Assembly (NCBI GenBank): GCA_022579005.1
Contig: MU401476.1
Location: 186,001-250,000, forward strand
Source of the DNA: Poronia punctata
Taxonomy: Eukaryota; Ascomycota; Sordariomycetes; Xylariales; Xylariaceae
Direction of reading: 5' to 3'
DNA: 64,000 nucleotides
Shown: piece by piece, positions 1 through 12,948 of the stretch
Layout: each line of letters opens with the position of its first letter
How positions within the stretch are numbered: position 1 is the first letter of the stretch
The notes under the pieces: generated by a model
What the model was told of the DNA's origin: nothing
Databases searched by the model: none
The model's input: the letters and a program-made list of their open reading frames with translations, nothing else
Made by a program: the position numbers and the translations under genes

Positions 1-806
1 CAAAGTTTTGCTAGCAGTTATTATTGATAGAAAAAGGGACAAATTCATATATACATATTTTTTGTGTAGCCGGTGGACAACAGATCTTTTGAGTTCTTAA
101 TTTTTTTTTTCCGGATCACCATCAACAGGATAGAATCTCTTAATAGATTTTTTCTGACCGCAAAATCAACGAGATTCGTCCCAGACTTCCAACAGACTCC
201 CCCGACCCCAGGCTCGCCCCTTTCCGCCGCCCTCGGCCCCCCATAAACCCCCTTTTCCGCCAGACCGAAGACAAGAGAAACGTTATCACGTACGGCGAAG
301 TGCAAGGTAAACGACAATTAGTAAAGTATGTCTTGGGCTTGAAAGTGAGGCGATATATACTATTTTAGGCACACGCTGCGTGCCCCGACCTGACCCGACC
401 TCGATGGACCCGGCCAGATCCAACGCAACAGCAAGATGGGGCTGGGAGAAGCAATCCCCATTCATTAGATCGCGACGAGGTGGGAAGAAAGCAGATGAGG
501 CCTAATGTGTTTGTTGTCTGCTTTTGATTCTCGAAAAAAGCCGAAGGGCGGACTGCGAACAACGCGAATATCAAATGAAAACCACCAAGGGGCGCTGTTG
601 CAAGCTTGCAAGATGAGGACTCAAATCATGTTGATAGATGATTTGGAAACTGGGTATCAAGATAATGAATGCGCGGACGAAACGGTAAGCGGGGAGTGGA
701 GTGGTAGTGGTCACTTCCCACTTTCCGCCTTTTTAGTTCATTTATTTTTTGTCAACTTTCTGGCACTCGAGGCCCGAATTGAACCTGACCTCCAACCGAA
801 CCGAAC
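1..806. other. Intergenic, no gene seen
   Basis: I see no supported gene here. The short open frames show no recognisable domain or conserved splice pattern. The right part is the 3' flank of the minus-strand membrane-protein gene that follows. Confidence 0.6.
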
Positions 807-2081
807 CTAGAAGTTCTGGGAGATGCCCGCACTCTGTTGCGGGTAGTGGGTGGGGCTCTCAATCCGAGTGTTGCGTCTCGCCGGGTTGTCACGGATTACA
901 GGTTGGACCTGTGCGCCTGGGTTGTCGCTGTACGGATCGCTATACGGATTGCTTCCATACTGATCGTAATAACCAGGACTTCCATATGCTACACCCTCAC
1001 CAGAACCGTCAGACCTCCCAGCAGCACTGTAAGAGGACGAGGCATTGGAGGGGCCACGATGAACGTTGCCGGCGCGGTTCTCAGCAGACGAAGGGCCCAT
1101 AGCACCAAGGATCTCACCTTCGGGCGAATGGGAACCATCGCCTATTAGAGGTTCACCTGATATCGTGTCGGAATGGGTGCCCCGTGGAACTGTTGTCCCA
1201 TCAGAGTAAGCCATGCCGACTGGCCCACCAGACATCGTAGTCGACGCCTTTCTGCCGGTAGAGCCCCCGAGCGTGGTCGAGCCCCAACCACGATAACCGG
1301 ACGGCGATTCTCCCTTCATTTCATACGCGCCAGCCCCGACGTTGGGGAGTGCCGGGTCGTTATTCGGGTTGTAGGCATAGTCTTCTGCCTCTTTTCGTCT
1401 CTGCTCCTCTGCTACCTTGCGCTGCTTGCGCCTTCTCCAGAAGAAGAGGCCAGCGAGAACTAGCAACGCCACACCAGCAATGGGAACAACTACAGCAACG
1501 GCGATCTTGCTAGATTTGGACAAGTCTGACGAAGAGTGGCTGCCCGCTCCCGGGAGCAAGGTCCCGGTGCTAGCTGCCGAGGAAGTTGTCGTCCCTGTCT
1601 GGCCCGGCGGTGGTGTGGCAATCGAGGTAATAACGGTTGTCGTTGTCGAGAAGCTCGGGGTGGTTGAGTCCGTGGGGGTATCCGAAGGAGTGCTGGTGGG
1701 AGGCTGAGAGGTCGTCGGAGGCGTGGACGATGATTCTTCGGTTGATGAGGTTTCGCTAGTGCTTGTGGGAGTTGTAGCCGGAGGAGTCGTTGTAGGAGAG
1801 GTTGAAGGGGTTGGTGAAGGGGTTGGCGAAGGGGTTGAAGATAGTGTTGGAGTGCTGTCGGGAGTTGACGTAGAAGGTGACGATGTTGTCGGATCTGATG
1901 TCGTAGGCGGCGGATCCGATGTCGTCGGGTCTGGCGGAGGTGATGTAGTGGTAGGCTCATCTTCTGTAGTCGGAGGAGGGGTGGTCGTGGGCTCGTCCGA
2001 CGTAGTGGGAGTCGGAGTCGGAGTGGGAGTCGGCGGAAGGGTGTCAGTCGGAGCCGTGCTCGCATCGGTGTTGTCCGACAT
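807..2081 (-). CDS. Single-pass membrane protein with Thr/Pro-rich ectodomain
   Basis: Predicted 424-aa protein from one exon. I chose the ATG at 2081, which gives MSDNTDAS; the same frame is open for 30 more codons upstream, but that stretch has no low-complexity or conserved character. Residues 1 to about 185 are almost pure Thr/Ser/Pro with repeated PTTS/TTTSPPP blocks, as expected for a heavily O-glycosylated wall-facing stalk. One hydrophobic segment (about 190-214, IAVAVVVPIAGVALLVLAGL) is followed by a basic stop-transfer (WRRRKQRK) and a roughly 200-aa cytosolic tail rich in Ser, Gly and Tyr. No N-terminal signal peptide is visible, so the single segment probably acts as a signal-anchor. 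The layout resembles fungal Mid2/WSC-type wall-stress sensors, but I see no WSC cysteine domain. Function is unassigned; a cell-surface sensor role is inference. The tail holds the motif STTMSGGPVG, related to one in the gene at 6427-8780. Confidence 0.75.
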   Translation of the reverse strand: MSDNTDASTAPTDTLPPTPTPTPTPTTSDEPTTTPPPTTEDEPTTTSPPPDPTTSDPPPTTSDPTTSSPSTSTPDSTPTLSSTPSPTPSPTPSTSPTTTPPATTPTSTSETSSTEESSSTPPTTSQPPTSTPSDTPTDSTTPSFSTTTTVITSIATPPPGQTGTTTSSAASTGTLLPGAGSHSSSDLSKSSKIAVAVVVPIAGVALLVLAGLFFWRRRKQRKVAEEQRRKEAEDYAYNPNNDPALPNVGAGAYEMKGESPSGYRGWGSTTLGGSTGRKASTTMSGGPVGMAYSDGTTVPRGTHSDTISGEPLIGDGSHSPEGEILGAMGPSSAENRAGNVHRGPSNASSSYSAAGRSDGSGEGVAYGSPGYYDQYGSNPYSDPYSDNPGAQVQPVIRDNPARRNTRIESPTHYPQQSAGISQNF

Positions 2082-5000
2082 GATGGTGAACTGGCGCCTC
2101 GCAGGCACTTCAGGCAGTTTTAACCGCGAATATTGGCCGGCTAAAGGCATTATGTCAACGCGATGTTTCAATTGCGACTAAGATTTAAAAAATCCGGGAT
2201 GGAGGCAATGAAATATCAGATAGGACAAGTAACAAAGGCACACGACGGTTAGGTCGTCTGAGCGAGTAAAACAAATTGTGCAACTAGTCAGGTCATTGAA
2301 ATTCCCATAACAATGGACACCGTCATGAGTCGCATATCGGGTTGTGGAACAAGGCAAGCTTGGGATCTTGTTGCATAAGAGTCCACTAGCCGGGAAACAA
2401 GGAACGGTCCCAGAGCATACCTTGATCGAGATCAGTGGTTCTTCTAAACGGCCACGATTATGGCTTGAACGCCAATGAAATCGAATGTGGCGGTTAAAAG
2501 GTGCTCAGTACTCGAAATACAATCGAGCTTAATTGATGCCTTGAGAGCAAGATCACAAGTAAGGATGTTTGATAGGTGAGATCCGTCTGGACCAGAAAAA
2601 ATAATGGTAGAAAATTGTAGAAGGGAACAAAACACACGGGTAGCCACTTGTTGTTGTGGTACGGAGAAACGATGGCTTTCGCTTTGGTGTTGGCGCTGGC
2701 TCTGGCTCTGGATTATTGCGAGATTAAGAGAACTAAACTAATGGGCGAGCAGTGGATGGAGCGGGACCGATGCAACGTATCGTGGCGCAGTCGGTGCTCT
2801 CTTGATGTAGGTATATGTTAGGTCGGTAGGCCAGTTGTGTGTACAAGTATGACCCCTAGGAAAAAATAAAATGGAATGATAGGGTGATACGCCAGTAGAA
2901 GAAACCCAACCCCAAAGCCTAAAAGCAGACAGCAGACACAGCAGTGCTGCAGAAAGTGGGAAAGGGGAAATAATTGGCAGTGTGCACGTAGAGGTGTCCC
3001 TGGGAACTGTAAGAAAGACAGGACGGTTACTTTGGACGACTTTCACTCTGTTCTGTACAATAATACTCTTTTTACTTTACATGTAGATGCCTATGCGGCC
3101 GACAGTGAGCCTGACGAGTGATAAACAACGCTGTCTTGCACAACGAAAAAAAAAAGATATACGCAAGGCAGCAAAAATAGAACAAGTACCTCTCAGTGTC
3201 AGGGGTGCACATTGAAGGGCAGAGGCCAGGAAGGACAGAAAGCAGAGAACTGGGGCAGGCACACAAGTCCACAGGCCCACAGGGTAGCGGCACGACAGGC
3301 AGCTAGGTTAGATTGTGAAATTGCTGGGATCATCCTTCAGTTCGTATCACTTCGCACCATCCATTTCGGTGCTAGACCATCCTCAACTACTGCTAGAAAG
3401 GCTGAACTAGATCAAAAAGAGATTATATCAGTTGTCGAGCAGATGGTGATGTCCATAATAATGTAGATAGCCATATGTAGCACGAGATCTATCTACGAGT
3501 AGGTACAAACTTATTAAGTTGGGTACCTATGTACACGTATATCTTGAGCTTATCAGACAAGTGCCTGAAGAACTGGAGTATTTCCGAACCGAAGAAGTCA
3601 CCTAACACGTCTACCCTAAGCGTAGGTACAGGACTTTTGCCCATCACGGCTACCCTCCCGTCTCCTATGTATCTTTTCTCAGTCGTGGACTTTACGTGTA
3701 GCTACTCGTAGGTACCTATTCCAACTCTTGTACCAAAATAGCCTCAACTGAGATGGATCGTTTTATTATAATATCGGGATCGCGCTGTTCTAACCTTGTC
3801 CAGTCTAGATAAGAGCCAAAAGCAAACTTCTGGGTGTGCAAAATATCGAATCGAGCTTAGTATTATTCGACTGCTTACTTTGCTCCGGCTTGGCTAACTA
3901 GACTACTCGTAGTCTCGTCAACAAGTGCAGAAGCACCTCATAAATTGTGAGGTGATCGATCACCTACCATTGGTACTAGGTACGTTATGTGCCTGAGCTT
4001 CGTCCCATGAAAAACATGCGGCCTGACCGTCTGTCTCGGGGTTTATGTAAGATATACATCGGCCTGGGTCACGACTGCCGCAGCGGAATATATACGGCCG
4101 GATACGTCACTGGCTGCCCGGCCATTGACGGTCAAGTCTAGACCGGAAGGCGCGGGGACAGTAAAGCTTGTCAAGTATATGAACTGGTCTCTTCTGAGTT
4201 CAAAACCACCTACCTATCTCTCTACTGCGAGCTTCATCCGTCTCCCTATTGTGTTTTTTTTTTGGAAGTGGTGAGCTAGTTTCCTGACCATGACAGAAAG
4301 GTCTTGTACTCGACACGTCTGGTGATTGAATCCACATCTCTTCCGTGTTTACGAGGCAGCCAGAGCCCGAAGCTTGGTTTGCTGCCGAAGCAAAGCTGCA
4401 TATGCCCGGTCTCAACAACACGGTAACAACCCTTGGTCTCGGTGTGTCTTAATAGTTGTTGGACTTCCGACGGGCTTGTGCTTGACTAACCTGAGATACT
4501 GGAACCAAGTCATTGCAGAAGTGCCCCGTTGTCAGACTGCGCTTTCGCGACATTCGCCAACGGGCCCCCAAGAACATATACTTATATATAACAACGCGCC
4601 CGCGTGCTTGTTCCATTCTACTTCGTCAAGGTAAGCGCTGTCCTAATAGGCAAAACGAAACATCGGCGTACTCGTATACTGGTCACGCAGATGAAGACGA
4701 GAGAGAGAGAAAGGCGTGGATGCTCGACCGGCCGATAAATAGGTCCCAATCAATCTTGAGAGTTGTTATTACCTATCCCCGAGGCCCCGGAGCCGGTGGT
4801 AAAAACAAAACAAACACGGAACTTCCCTATGATGAGGACGGATACCTACCTTATTTTCCCCGGCAACAACGTCTCTCAACGGAGACCATCATCACCAACG
4901 GAACAAGGGACAGCTAGGTATACTTAACCTTAGTTTAATCTAACCGAGGGAGAAGAGATCACGCATCAGGATCTATGACGCGGTGTGGAGGTAAGTAAAA

Positions 5001-6426
5001 TAAGCGTTGCCCAATTTACCAGGGGTCAGGATTCGAATTTCTCTCTTCTACCTATTCAGGATCACGCGAGGGACGTACTAAAAAACGCGCGAAACATGGT
5101 AATAAATGAAGTCAGCTTGGCTTCATTCAAGTTGCGCCAAACAGATAGAAATATACATGTAAAATGAATTTATGAAGATGTTGTGCGTCCGTCTTACTGC
5201 TTCAAATTTGCTTGTCCTTTGCAGGGATTGTGGCGTATTTATAGCACAGCTTTGTGTTATGGTTTTATACATAGTCTAATACATAATGCACAAGCTATAC
5301 GGCATAGATACTCATATTCAAAATTGAGAGTAGTAGGTAGTAGATACCTAGCTGGCCATTGGCATCATGAAAGCGAGCTTCTGACTTGTTATTACCTACT
5401 TACCCAGCTGGTCGGTCCTAATACACTCATACGCCAATTTATAGATAAGGTACCTTGTTTGTAGGAACTCTGTACTATTGATCATTAAAACTTACTACCA
5501 GTCTACTTGTACATATCCAATAATTATTTACAAGCGACAAGATGGCGTCTACTAAACGGACTATAAAAGCGGCCAACAGTTCGTTCGGCTTGTCTAGATA
5601 TGGTCACTTCCGCGTGATCCGAGGCATGCTTACATCATCAACTGCAGTGCTGCACGCACCACAACATCCCACTGGTGGATCGAGGGATTCCTCGTCTCAG
5701 GCGATAGGTAAGCTCGATATGCAACATGCCCTGCACCGGTTCAAGGTGAGAGGTAACACATTTCAAGTATTTTTTTAAAAAAAAGATGCCAGCGTCGCTA
5801 GCAACCTTATTTAACCTAAATATTAAAAATAGTAGCTTATATCATTAAAAGTAAGGTGACGAAGTGAAAATGAATCGAATTGATTCGGAAAACAGCCTTT
5901 TGTCATTGTCCAACCGACCGACATGTGACTGCCGGTTTGTTCTGTTCTATACTAAAGATCGATAGAAAAAGATAGCTTTCGTTTCCCTACATGACAGATA
6001 ATATCGTCTGGCCTGATATTCCTCCTCTTATATACTTTGGGGTTGAGCGAGTTTCTCGACATTGCCGACATGAAAAATTGCCACAAAATGGATGTTGTGA
6101 GCCGGGTTTCGTAAACGGTGTTTTGAACCGAAATGCGAGCAACGCCCCAGTCCAATGGCCTCCAGAAAAGTATCGAACAAGTGGACATTAGCAAATACAA
6201 TATGTAGAAATTGCTTGTCGGACCGCAAAATAGGCATGTCCAAGCAAGAAAATGTAGTAGCCCCCCTCTCCAGATAAACAAGCCGATCCGATCTATTATG
6301 TAAACTCCTCCCTTGCCGTGATGATGTCAAGATTCTTAACGTAGGCTGCCCTCTATGCGCCGAGATGTGGCCTTGGTCATGTCATGAAGCGAATTAGAAA
6401 CTGTAAGCTGGGCTAGGCAGATTTCC
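2082..6426. other. 4.3 kb intergenic region, no gene seen
   Basis: This lies between two minus-strand genes, so it holds the promoter of the 807-2081 gene (right after 2081) and the 3' flank of the 6427-8780 gene. It has many GTAGGTACC/TACCTA words and several TACTCGTAG words (for example near 3706 and 3904). Open frames up to 134 codons occur (4513-4917), but none has a recognisable domain, codon bias or splice pattern. Confidence 0.5.
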
Positions 6427-8780
6427 TCAGGGGCGCATGCCCCAGTTCGGCTTCAGCGTCTCTGCCATGACTGCCTGAGAGAAAACCGTGTCGCCAGGCA
6501 GTCGGCTGACACGACCGGCGCCGGCACGGAGCGCACTAAGCCCTGTGCCTGAGATGCCGCTGTGCATGCTGCGGACACTGCCCGCGTCGCTCATCGTATC
6601 GTGGTCCTTGAAACGTCGAGGTGGCGCAAAGTCCAGGGCGGTGAAAGTACCCGATTTGCGTAGCAGATGCCTATTAACATATTAGTTATATTTCTCTCAT
6701 CGTTCCAGCACGCCGAAAATACTTACGGGCTAGGGAGCGCTGGCGTTTCATCGAATGCACTGACGAGCGGCGAATGCACTGGCGTATTCACCCTGTACGG
6801 CATGCGCTCGCCAAGTGGGCTCTGGGATCGACCGGCTGCCTGTTCTTTGATAGTAGGGGGAGGTGCGAAGTCGATAGCGCCCAACAAAGCGAACGAATCA
6901 TCCCTCAGTTTCGAGGGCGTGGGCAAAGTATTGAGGGCAGCCGGCGGTGGCATTGGCTTCCTTGGCTGACCGCCAAATCGAGCGTTAGAGGCTGAAGATC
7001 CAGGGCGAGGACTCCTTGGGCCCCATCCACCACCCGACATAGTCGAGCCAGCTCTGGGTCTTCCGGCAGGTCCTCCAGACATGGTCGAGCCCGCTCTAGG
7101 TCGTCCGGGATGGCCATGTGGCATCGGCGGGCCATGGGCGCCCGGAGGACCACGTTGTCTAGGTCCTGGCATGGGGCGTCTGTTGGTCGGAGGCGGAGTC
7201 ATGGCACGTCTGGTTACGGGCTGGGCATATGGCATGACAAACGCGTTAGTCTCGGGATCGAAGTAGGCAGCTTCGCCCATGTATCCGGCCTCATAGTCTT
7301 CATAGTAACCCTGCTGCGGTTGTGTGGGTAGCGGGGGACGGTCTTCAGGCTTGCTATCGTCGAAGTATTCTTTGTAGAACGAACGGATGCGGTTGGCGCG
7401 GAATTCGGGATCCTCCGACTCCAAGAAATCGTCAGGCGGCAGGGGTCGCAGGCCAACGGACAGCCTTCTGGTGTCCTGTTCGGGAACACCCAAGCCAGCC
7501 GATTGAGCATGGACTTGGTCGTTCTGACCGGTAATATGCAGCTCATCCTGGTCTCGTTGCGAGCTATACCGGTGACCGTCCATTTCGAGATGGTCGGCAT
7601 ATGATGCGTATTGTTCAACAATGTCTGGGGCATTGATCACAGGCATAGACTCCTTTCGGGGTGGCCGAACCACCGTCGAAATGGCATTTGGCTGGGAGCT
7701 ATGGGAACTGGACGAAGCCTGAGATAAATGACGATCCGCATTGCCTAGACCATTGGAAGCTGGACTAGCCGGGTCAATTCGGGGAAACGAGTCCCGCTCA
7801 TTAACAATTTCGGCAACCATGGGTTGAGGGCCATTCTTGGATTCCTGGGAGAACGGACGGACGTTCTCACGGGAGATGGCAGTAGCAACAGCAGGCGGGT
7901 GCTGGATATCGGGGACTTGCGCGATTCCCGGGCCGTCATCGACAAACCGGAACTCGTTCTTGGCCGGTACTGTGGGTACATCGTCTGCTTGCTGATGATG
8001 AAATGCTGGGACAGCAGGCGGCGGAGACGGAATAGGAGACTGTGGAACCTCGTTGCGCAGAGGGCCAGCAGAATCACCACTGGGGCGTGGCTTGGACGCA
8101 TAGATGGACGATGCCCGATCAGCAGGTCCCCGTTTAAATGAGCGCATAGACCCGATTTCACTCCCAGCATACTCTATAACTGGCCGGTAAGGGTCGTCCG
8201 CTTGGTGAAGAGTTTTGGTGAGCGAGTTGAACGATTCTCGGGAGGCGTGCAGATTCGGTGGGAGAAGATATGGACTGGACAGGTTCATGTCCATAGAAAG
8301 CTGGGCTTTGTGGCCAACCTCCTTCTCTTTTCCGAAGAATGCGCTTCTCCTTTTATTGCCTTTCGTGGCTCCCGTTTCCTGAAGACCAAAGTCCATGGAC
8401 TTGAATTTGAGCGCAGCTTCTTCCCGTCTCCGTCTCATTACACCTTTCCGCGCGAAATAAACTAGGACTGCGATGGCCACGACGAGAGGAATCCTACGGA
8501 GCGGTTAGTTATAAGGACCTAGGATAGCCTATAGTTATTTGGGGATGGGAGGTACTAACACGACACTGACGGCAATAGTGGTCGTGTTATCGTCAGCCGG
8601 CTTTTCCTCTGTTGTCTCGGCTCGGGGCACGATTTGGAAAACGCTACCGCCGTGGTCTTCCATACCCGCTGTGGCTTTTTCCACACTCTCCTGATATCCT
8701 ATCTGGTCCAGATCTGCCACTGAAGGCCGGGCATGTAAATGCCGGTGGCCATGGCCATGGATATATCGATTGGTCATCAT
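6427..8780 (-). CDS. Single-pass membrane protein with long cytosolic tail
   Basis: Three-exon gene encoding about 743 aa; exons are 8780-8560, 8493-6727 and 6670-6427. Intron 1 is 8559-8494 (GTTAGT...TAG). Intron 2 is 6726-6671 (GTAAGT...TAG) with an ACTAAT branch site. Both joins keep the frame. Intron 1 falls inside the transmembrane segment: exon 1 ends TTTIAVSVV and exon 2 continues IPLVVAIAVLVYFARK. The N-terminus (about 65 aa, no signal peptide, His-rich start) is followed by this helix at about 66-88, a basic RRRREE stop-transfer, then about 650 aa of Pro/Ser-rich tail with SH3-ligand-like proline runs. Near residue 500 a GRPRAGSTMSGG block occurs twice. The C-terminal exon ends KPNWGMRP. 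I do not recognise a named family. The tail suggests a scaffold or signalling role (inference). Start codons at 8780 and 8777 are adjacent. Confidence 0.8.
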
Positions 8781-10889
8781 TTAAGGCCTAGAAAGGTCAG
8801 GGCCTTCCAGGCGGCAAATCCGGTGCACTTAAGGGACACGGTCGTCGTCAAGGTGACATGTACAAGGCGGAGTGAGGTAGCAGTAGAAGCAGAGTTTAAA
8901 AATTCATTCTCCTTCTCGACGTAGAGTTTCAGGAAGTGTATGGATATCGCAAGATGCGGCAATGAAGCGTACAATAGAATCGTCGTTTTAGTGTCTCGAA
9001 AGACCAAGGAACCAAATTGGTGATAGTATCCAAGCGGTCGTTAACTCCCAACAGCTGACACGGGGATTAAAAAGAGAGACTCGGGCGAGGATCGCAAAAA
9101 GAACGGCTTGAAAGTTGGGTTGAAAGAGTGGCACGCCCGCTGGCAGGCAGTTGGGTCTTGATGGCCTATTGTCGAAAGACTGCGATACTCCCGTAAACGA
9201 GGCGATGGGGAAGAAGGAGACGAAGAAAGAGAAGAAGAAAGACAATCCCTGAGAGGGCCAAAGAAAGAGCAATGTCACTACGAAACGGCCCGGGCGGAGT
9301 TATTCCAGCGTGCGTCAACCGTACCCTAAAGGTACCTACAGACAGCATACTGTCCTGTACAGCAAAATGTTGTGCTGTACCTTGCAGCTCACCTCACCCT
9401 ATCCCTTGTTCTGCTAGTTCTACTTTCGCTGGCGGGAACCACAAGAAGCCAACCGGCGAATGAGATGCTGAGATAGGGGGAAATGAACGAAGGGGGTGTG
9501 GAGACTAGCAGCCCCAGTGGGTAAATGGATCCGGATCTAGAGGTCGCACAGAATCTCCCAGCAGGTCCAGCACTGTCCAACAGGTCCCAGCGGACTCAAA
9601 CTTTGCCCAGGTCAGGCACATGTCCATACTGTATTTTGCCCTCTCTAGTGGACCGGACTCCCTTCCATTACACTATTTGCTTTGAGGTTATACTGTGTCT
9701 CATACCCAGCCCCCATCTGACACTGTACAATTTGATTTATTCAGCGCCAGCACCAGAATCTTGGAATAATCGTAGCCCTGAAAAGAGGGGCTAATGCAGG
9801 AACGGTGCGGAATCCTGCTGCATCCCTACAAGTAGGTACCTACTCGGAGACTTCCCCCTTTTCAATCTCCATCTTTCGTGCATCTTTTGTGCACGCGAAC
9901 AGACCTAGCCTAGCCTCCTACTCGTAGACCTGGCCATGACGAGAATGAGATGCGTCGTAGGATTTTGACAAGGAACATTGCGCGGTCGCCAGCCCTTATC
10001 ACAGAGATATTTTCCGATCTAGATAGGTACTTATGATTAGCCAGGCACGCCAGCTTAACTTTAGTGGCATTTTTTCCTTACTATGAGGTCAACACTTTTT
10101 TACGTGAGCTAGAATGTACTCGTACGAATAAACTTTTGTGCTGCAGAAACACGGGCGTATACTTCCGACGAGCACATGGGTTACGGTATAAGCTTTTGAA
10201 GTTATGTGAGCCATACCACAAATCTGGTCCAACACAATGGTGTACGTTCCCCTACTCTCATCTGTGACACCACCCAGCTGTCAATTTTGCAGTCAATTTT
10301 GCAGTCAATTTTGACATGAGTTGCACAAGAGTACATTCGGTGATTGTAAAGTCTCATTTTTTATTGTCGAGCCCGAGAGCTGTTCTACAAGGGATTCATG
10401 TTTGTAAGACCTGGATCAATAAATCTTGTGAGACAGCCTATTTTGGTTTACCTATGATATACATGCACTCCGTTGACTTCGTTTCGGCGGGGAGTCTCAT
10501 TTTTAAAAACCAAGCTATGGATATGGTAGACCGGTTGGGCAAATGAGGATATAACCCCGACCTCACAGACCCTACTGTGATTACGCCACTTGCGGCCGGA
10601 TTGGCTTCTTCGGTAGACATAGCTCGCAAAGGTCAAACTCGTGTTTCCCAAAGCTATGAAAATACGTATTTGTCTATGCCGCATCGTGGTTTATTCATAC
10701 ATTCTTAGGAAAGGTTGAATGCATGTCTCAGCAATCTATGCAGGGACCGCCACATGGACATTTGGCCAAATGGGTCATATACGTAATATGATCTAGATGT
10801 TGACATTAAGGGGTATCATCGAGCTCTTTAAATGAGTTGTATTATTGTTTGGCCTTGGTAGGTCCGGAATATGCCGCTTTACGATTCAT
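8781..10889. other. Intergenic, no gene seen
   Basis: This holds the promoter side of the 6427-8780 gene and the 3' flank of the helicase gene. A 12-bp tandem repeat lies at 10280-10314 and poly-purine runs lie near 9205-9245. No convincing coding signal was found. Confidence 0.55.
10280..10314. repeat. 12-bp tandem repeat, about 3 copies
   Basis: The unit GTCAATTTTGCA occurs in tandem at 10280, 10292 and 10304, the last copy ending imperfectly. It is intergenic and I infer no function. Confidence 0.8.
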
Positions 10890-12948
10890 TCATCGCCCTT
10901 TGGTCTGATAAAATCCAGCTGAATATTCCAACAGCCAGCTTTTTTCAATCTTGGTGATATCGCGTATGAATGTCTTAGTACCAGTCTCCATGACCTCGTG
11001 GAAAATGACCCACTCGGCCTTTCGATTGAACATCAGCGATGTGGGATGCGCGTGGAGAATCGTTCCTCCTTCAACGCTGCGATAACTCCCGTCGGGCTGC
11101 ATTTGCGCCGCATGGGCAAAGTAGCCTGTCGTAAGACATCTCCGGATTTGATCTGCCCTCCCTTCACGGAAATTCCTCAAACTTTCGTCGACGCTAATAC
11201 CAAACCGGTCCAGATACCGTTTCAGTTGTCCGCGTATACTCACAGCGCGGGTCAGAGCCTTAAAGTTGACGTGGTTCTCGTGGCAAAACTTGGACTCCTT
11301 CTTGCCTTTTGTAACAAAAGCCTGGTAGACGTTGAGGAGGGTTAGGTGATCACCCTCTTCAGCAGCAAACTTGCGCCGAGCAGACTCCGCTTGCTTCTTC
11401 CCGCCATCAAATTGAACCCATACGCTGCCACCGAGGCTCGTCATAGCCGCTATGGTAAGGATTTCGCTAAGACAGTCAAAGGCGGGCGCACTCAACAGAG
11501 TTTTGGCCATCATTGGCTCGACAGCGAGCTCTGCCATCCGCATGCCCAAAGGCCGTGTGAGCTTCGCATATTCATCAAGCGCACCAAGAGAAAACAACAG
11601 CTCCGTCGCCCTGATCATTAGCTCCGCAGGCGGGGGCGTGAGGTAATCAAACCGGACGACATTATCAATGCCTAGGGCTTTGAGCTGCAGTATGAAAGGC
11701 GCAAGATTGGATCGCTGGATTTCTGGGGGGTTCGCATCGGGTAATGCTTGATAAGCATCTTCTGTGTATAGCCGGTAACACTTCCCAGGCTTAGTCCGCC
11801 CAGCTCTGCCTGCTCTTTGAGCAGCCGACGCCTTGGACACGGGAGTTGCAGTCAAGGATTCTATGCCCGTGCGAGGGTCAAACGCCCTCAGCTTTACAAA
11901 TCCGGAATCAACAACATAGACAATGCCCTCAATTGTCACGGATGCCTCGGCGATGTTGGTCGAGAATATAATTTTGCGCGTGTTTTCAGGTGGTTCATCA
12001 AACACGTACATCTGCTGTTCCGTCGTTAAGCCAGCATATAACGGCAGGGCCAGCATTGATTGCGACCCTGGTGGCAGATTGGCCGACCGTTCAGTGATGG
12101 TCTCAACAGCGCTGTCAATCTCTTCTCGCCCCGTGAGAAATACAAGGATATCTCCGCCTGGCTCGGTGGTATGAATATCGAGGACGGTAGAGACTGCCTT
12201 CTCGACGTAATCTTCGGCCGGTGATTCTAGATATAGCACGTCGATTGGGTAAGTTCTACCTTCAAGGCTGATTATGGTGCCTGTTGCTTCGCCTTCTTTG
12301 CCGGCTGCCTCTTGGTTGTCAGAATTCTGGGAAAAGAAATCGAGAAATTCTTCTGCCTGCAACGTGGCACTGCTGATGATTATACGGAGTTCCGGCCTAC
12401 GCTTCCTTATTTTCTTCAATAGTCCAAGAAGTATGTCGGTGCTTATAGATCGCTCGTGAGCCTCATCCACCATGATTACGGAGTAGCGGGAAAGTAACGG
12501 GTCCACCAGAGCCTCGCGGATGAGCAGACCGTCGGTCAAGAACTTGATGCGAGTCGCGGCCGAAGTGACGTCTTCAAACCTGATGGAATAACCGACTTCT
12601 TTGCCAACCTCGCACCCATACTCTTCAGCTACTCTAACAGCAACAGTCGTGGCGGCCACTCTTCGGGGCTGGAAAGCGTTAGAATATACGTAGCCACTAT
12701 CGTGAATAAGACAAGTTTTGCTTTACCTGGGTGACCCCTATAAGTTTTCCTCCGTCGCACCAACCGGCATGCTCCAGAAATTGTGGGATTTGCGTCGTCT
12801 TTCCCGATCCTGTCTGGCCGACAACAATGGTGACCGGAAATGTCTCTATGAGATAGAGGAGACTGTCATGGTGTTTGGTAATAGGGAGAAGCGCTGACGG
12901 CTTGTGCAACGCCGGAATGAAGTTGGAACCCAAATCAAAGTCCGTCAT
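10890..12948 (-). CDS. DHX35: DEAH-box RNA helicase, DHX35 type
   Basis: About 666 aa in two exons (12948-12727 and 12668-10890); the 58-nt intron 12726-12669 (GTAAAG...CAG) joins GVTQ to PRRVAA exactly within motif Ia. Superfamily 2 motifs are complete: motif I GQTGSGKT (residues 44-51), Ia PRRVAA (75-80), II DEAH (142-145), III SAT (174-176), then the C-terminal RecA lobe with STNIAEASVTIEG and QRAGRAGRTKPGKCYRLY, followed by the HA2/winged-helix and OB-fold regions usual for DEAH/RHA helicases. The block VTQPRRVAA...IKFLTDGLLIRE...YSVIMVDEAHERS matches DHX35 better than Prp2, Prp16, Prp22 or Prp43 (family knowledge). The N-terminus is shorter than in metazoan DHX35 (about 700 aa). The expected role is ATP-dependent RNA or RNP remodelling in the nucleus, with spliceosome association known for the family. 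The exact orthologue assignment is moderately sure; DEAH helicase is certain. Confidence 0.93.

Noticed and set aside
1723..2181. Valine/glycine-rich 152-codon frame on the plus strand
   Set aside because: It is the antisense shadow of the Thr/Pro repeats of the minus-strand membrane protein.
4513..4917. 134-codon frame in the spacer
   Set aside because: No recognisable domain, promoter or splice pattern; composition is like the surrounding spacer.
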